Assembly (NCBI RefSeq): GCF_016786255.1
Contig: NZ_JADMKT010000080.1
Location: 255,311 to 319,310, forward strand
DNA length: 64,000 nucleotides
From: Robertkochia sediminum
GTDB lineage: Bacteria > Bacteroidota > Bacteroidia > Flavobacteriales > Flavobacteriaceae
Reading direction: 5' to 3'
The position numbers were made by a program, and so were the translations under genes. Of the stretch, positions 61,848-64,000 are shown piece by piece (within the stretch, counting starts at the first letter, position 1; the number at the start of each line of letters is the position of its first letter). The notes beneath the pieces are model-generated. The model did not search any database. It saw only the letters and a program-made list of their open reading frames with translations, and had not been told where the DNA came from.

Positions 61848-62321
61848 TTAGTTTAGCGACCAAATGCTGTAGTTAAGCACAGTGGCAAAACACACCCAGA
61901 GCAAATAAGGTACCAGCAACCAGGAAGCGGTTTTACTGATCACCCGGAACCATTTGATGGTGAGCACCAGCAATACCAACAGGGTGAGAATCACCATAAG
62001 GGCCCAGAATGGCTGTTTAAATCCGAAGAAAACAATACTCCACAGGGCATTGAACATAAGCTGAAACCCGAAGTGGTACAAGGCAGTTTTTACCCATATG
62101 TGATATACCCCACGTGCCCATACCATTCCTGCTGCGATACCCATAAGGATATACAGGACCGTCCATACCGGCCCGAAGATCCAGTTAGGCGGATTGAAAG
62201 ATGGTTTATTGAGCGTGCTATACCAGGTGTCTACCGAAGTTTGGGTAGCGAAACCTGCCAGAAAGCCTACGGTAAGGCATATGGCGACTGCGATGAGTAT
62301 GCGGGTAGTGGTTTTGGACAT
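61848..62321 (-). CDS. tspO: TspO/MBR family membrane protein
   Basis: The 157-residue protein has five membrane helices and the TspO signature: STLNKPSFNPPNWIFGPVWT, then helix-2 LYILMGIAAGMVW and later NALWSIVFFGFKQP. The family binds porphyrins and related ligands and has been linked to stress response. The length is normal. It is a single gene, convergent with the flavoprotein gene. Confidence 0.93.
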   Translation of the reverse strand: MSKTTTRILIAVAICLTVGFLAGFATQTSVDTWYSTLNKPSFNPPNWIFGPVWTVLYILMGIAAGMVWARGVYHIWVKTALYHFGFQLMFNALWSIVFFGFKQPFWALMVILTLLVLLVLTIKWFRVISKTASWLLVPYLLWVCFATVLNYSIWSLN

Positions 62322-62364
62322 ATTTAGCTGATGTGCCTACGAAAATAAACTTTTTTTTGAAAAA

Positions 62365-62380
62365 GGGGGTAAAGTCCCCC
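62365..62380 (-). terminator. Hairpin GGGGG-ACTTTA-CCCCC upstream of tspO
   Basis: On the minus strand a 5-bp G/C stem is followed by five T. It could end transcription coming from the IS110 side, but no minus-strand gene is seen there. Support is modest. Confidence 0.35.
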
Positions 62381-62551
62381 GTCGCTAAAGCTTTGGAGGG
62401 TAAAGAGGTAAAGTTACTATGTTTGTTTTAGGCCACAGTTCCAATGAAATAAGAGGAAAGAATCAAAGGTAGAATTGGGGCATTATTAAACAAAAAAGCA
62501 TAAGCCAAGTTTTTTATTTTAAGGTAATAACAATCTAAAAAACATTGACTT

Positions 62552-63637
62552 ATGCCGACATTAGTTAAAGATACGCCGAGAGGATTTGATGGGCAAACAA
62601 TTTATATTGGAATTGACTGTCATAAGAAGAGTTGGAAGGTCACGCTTTTAAGTGATAATTTTGAACTGAAGACGATGAGTAGGGATGCTGATGCTCAAGG
62701 GTTGGCAAAATACCTTCAAAAGCATTATCCCGGAGCTTGTTATAAGGCTGTTTACGAGGCGGGCTTCAATGGGTTTACTCCTTGCAGAACACTTCGTTCA
62801 TTGGGTATAGATGCTCAGGTGGTACATGCAGCAGATATCCCTACAAGTCAGAAGGATCGCCAACGAAAGAATGATACGGTCGATAGTAGGAAACTAGCCA
62901 ATACACTGCGATCCCAGTTACTTAAAGGGATCGATGTTCCGGATCGGCATTTGGAGTTAGACCGTAGTTTACTGCGTTTGCGTTATAGTTTAACGAAGGA
63001 TCTTTCCAGGGTGAAGAATCGGATTAAGTCGCTTTTGTTTCAGTATGGGATTTCTATTCCTGAGGAACTTGACCGGGGGAGCAAGAGTTGGACTAAGGCT
63101 TATGTTGCGTGGTTGGAAAGTGAGATGGTAAAGTATCCGGATCTTAAATTCATTATTCAGGCTCATCTGGATTACGGCCAATATTTAAAGGTCAAGAAGA
63201 AAGAGGTGAGTTCTCGTTTAAGAGCTCTGGCAAAGAGTAATAATTACCGTGAGAATGTACTATTGCTGCAAAGCATACCTGGTATAGGTGTTGTGACAGC
63301 CATGACTTTGCTGACTCAAATTGGGGATATACATCGTTTTACCAACTTTGACCGTCTTTGCGGTTATTTTGGATTAATGCCTAAGGTACATGCTTCAGGA
63401 GATCGGGAGAGCTCCTCGGGTATAAGCTCCAGAGGTCGAACTAATGTAAAGAACACATTGATCGAAGCGGCCTGGAGTGCAGTTCGCAGCGATCCTGCAC
63501 TGACTTTACGATTTACCAACTTGAGTAAACGGATGAAAAAGAATAAGGCTATCATTCGAATTGCCAAGAATCTTTTAAACCGGATTCGTTATGTATTAAT
63601 TCATCGAGAGCCTTATAAGTATGGGGTCGTATGTTAA
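62552..63637 (+). CDS. IS110-family transposase (DEDD recombinase)
   Basis: The 361-residue protein has the N-terminal RuvC-like DEDD catalytic set: D22 (YIGIDCHKKS), E69 (AVYEAGFNG), D108 and D111 (RKNDTVDSRKL). The C-terminal Tnp domain has the helix-hairpin-helix LLLQSIPGIGVVTAMTLL and the serine-containing SGISSRGRTNVKNTLIEAAW segment. It is complete, with no frameshift. Related elements use an RNA-guided bridge recombination mechanism. The surrounding DNA is AT-rich compared with the neighbouring genes, as expected of an acquired element. Confidence 0.93.
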   Translation: MPTLVKDTPRGFDGQTIYIGIDCHKKSWKVTLLSDNFELKTMSRDADAQGLAKYLQKHYPGACYKAVYEAGFNGFTPCRTLRSLGIDAQVVHAADIPTSQKDRQRKNDTVDSRKLANTLRSQLLKGIDVPDRHLELDRSLLRLRYSLTKDLSRVKNRIKSLLFQYGISIPEELDRGSKSWTKAYVAWLESEMVKYPDLKFIIQAHLDYGQYLKVKKKEVSSRLRALAKSNNYRENVLLLQSIPGIGVVTAMTLLTQIGDIHRFTNFDRLCGYFGLMPKVHASGDRESSSGISSRGRTNVKNTLIEAAWSAVRSDPALTLRFTNLSKRMKKNKAIIRIAKNLLNRIRYVLIHREPYKYGVVC

Positions 63638-64000
63638 AAACAAATAGCGTGAATCAGAAAGCTTTAACTTTAATGGTACTATTTATAAACCTGGGAAAAT
63701 TACAAAGGGGGAACGAACGTTCGTTTACAATTGCAGCACTTGAAGATCACTGATCTGCAAGCAGACTGTTCGGTGAAGTTTACGTCCCCCTTCCTTTTAA
63801 AGTGAACAATAAATTGCAGCTAATGCCTAAGCATTGAGACTGTTGATAGAAGATTAATTGAAAGGGTTTTTAGTAAAAAAGTAGTACCATCAAAGAGAAA
63901 GAGTGTTTGAATCATGAACAGAAATGGAAGCTTTGAAAAGGGCTTCCGAAAGACTATAATGGTAAAAAACAGGCTTTTTGCTTGGAAAACAACATAGAAG
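63638..64000 (+). ncRNA. Candidate bridge-RNA region of the IS110 element
   Basis: This gene-free stretch contains a perfect palindrome AACGAACGTTCGTT (63712-63725) and long-range complementary arms AAGGGGG (63705-63711) and CCCCCTT (63786-63792) that could close a stem of about 75 bases. Such structured ends encode guide RNAs in IS110-family elements. RNA boundaries and guide loops cannot be drawn from the sequence alone. Confidence 0.35.

Larger units (their letters stand above)
62500..64000 (+). mobile_element. IS110-family insertion sequence, right end beyond the window
   Basis: The element comprises the transposase gene and a downstream non-coding end of at least 363 bases (63638-64000). 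The left boundary could not be fixed; IS110 elements lack clear terminal inverted repeats, so only an approximate start is given. The long 3' non-coding part suggests the IS1111-like layout, where the guide RNA lies downstream of the transposase. Confidence 0.5.

Overview
The window is chromosomal DNA from a marine-type flavobacterium (Bacteroidota, Flavobacteriaceae). The evidence is paired SusC/SusD genes, a type IX secretion C-terminal domain on an amylase, many Bacteroidota lipoproteins, a PhoR/PhoB pair next to a TonB-dependent receptor, and promoter -7 boxes of the Bacteroidota form TAnnTTTG. No RNA genes, prophage or CRISPR array were seen. Species cannot be named from the sequence alone.

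Layout. 1-9434 is housekeeping: the start of a GAF-like protein, a metallophosphoesterase, a 2Fe-2S ferredoxin with its NAD(P)H reductase, NifU-like and Mrp Fe-S proteins, an operon of trmB, a LysE-type exporter and an alkyltransferase-like protein, a glycosyltransferase, and phoR/phoB. Divergent from phoB are a TonB-dependent receptor and a duplicated beta-helix-like lipoprotein (9613-14423), preceded by TAAC repeats phased at 11 bp that look like PhoB boxes. 14506-17979 holds a LuxE-like enzyme, a DUF559 nuclease gene flanked by facing REP-like hairpins, a lipoprotein and a LacI-type regulator.

17982-30143 is one leftward operon of five genes: three giant FG-GAP/ASPIC-UnbV lipoproteins of about 1,100 residues, a lipoprotein of the PAP2/vanadium haloperoxidase superfamily, and a membrane-anchored SRPBCC-GyrI protein. 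It is divergent from a two-component system (30418-32393), and beyond that lies a stand-alone SusC/SusD pair (32638-37269). This is the best candidate for an uncharacterised system here.

37507-59643 is an alpha-glucan (starch/maltodextrin) utilisation locus arranged divergently around a LacI-type regulator. Leftward: susC, susD, a SusE-like glycan-binding lipoprotein, a T9SS-secreted GH13 amylase and an FnIII-like lipoprotein. Rightward: regulator, then after a gap an MFS sugar transporter, beta-phosphoglucomutase, GH65 phosphorylase and three GH13 enzymes. Three operator-like sites with a CGAAAACG core lie between regulator and susC. The implied route is: polymer cut and captured at the surface, oligosaccharides imported by SusCD, hydrolysed in the periplasm, maltose taken up by the MFS protein, then phosphorolysed to glucose and beta-glucose-1-phosphate, which becomes glucose-6-phosphate.

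59893-62321 holds a glycerophosphodiesterase, a BaiN-like flavoprotein and TspO. The right end carries an intact IS110-type transposase followed by a structured non-coding end that runs off the window.
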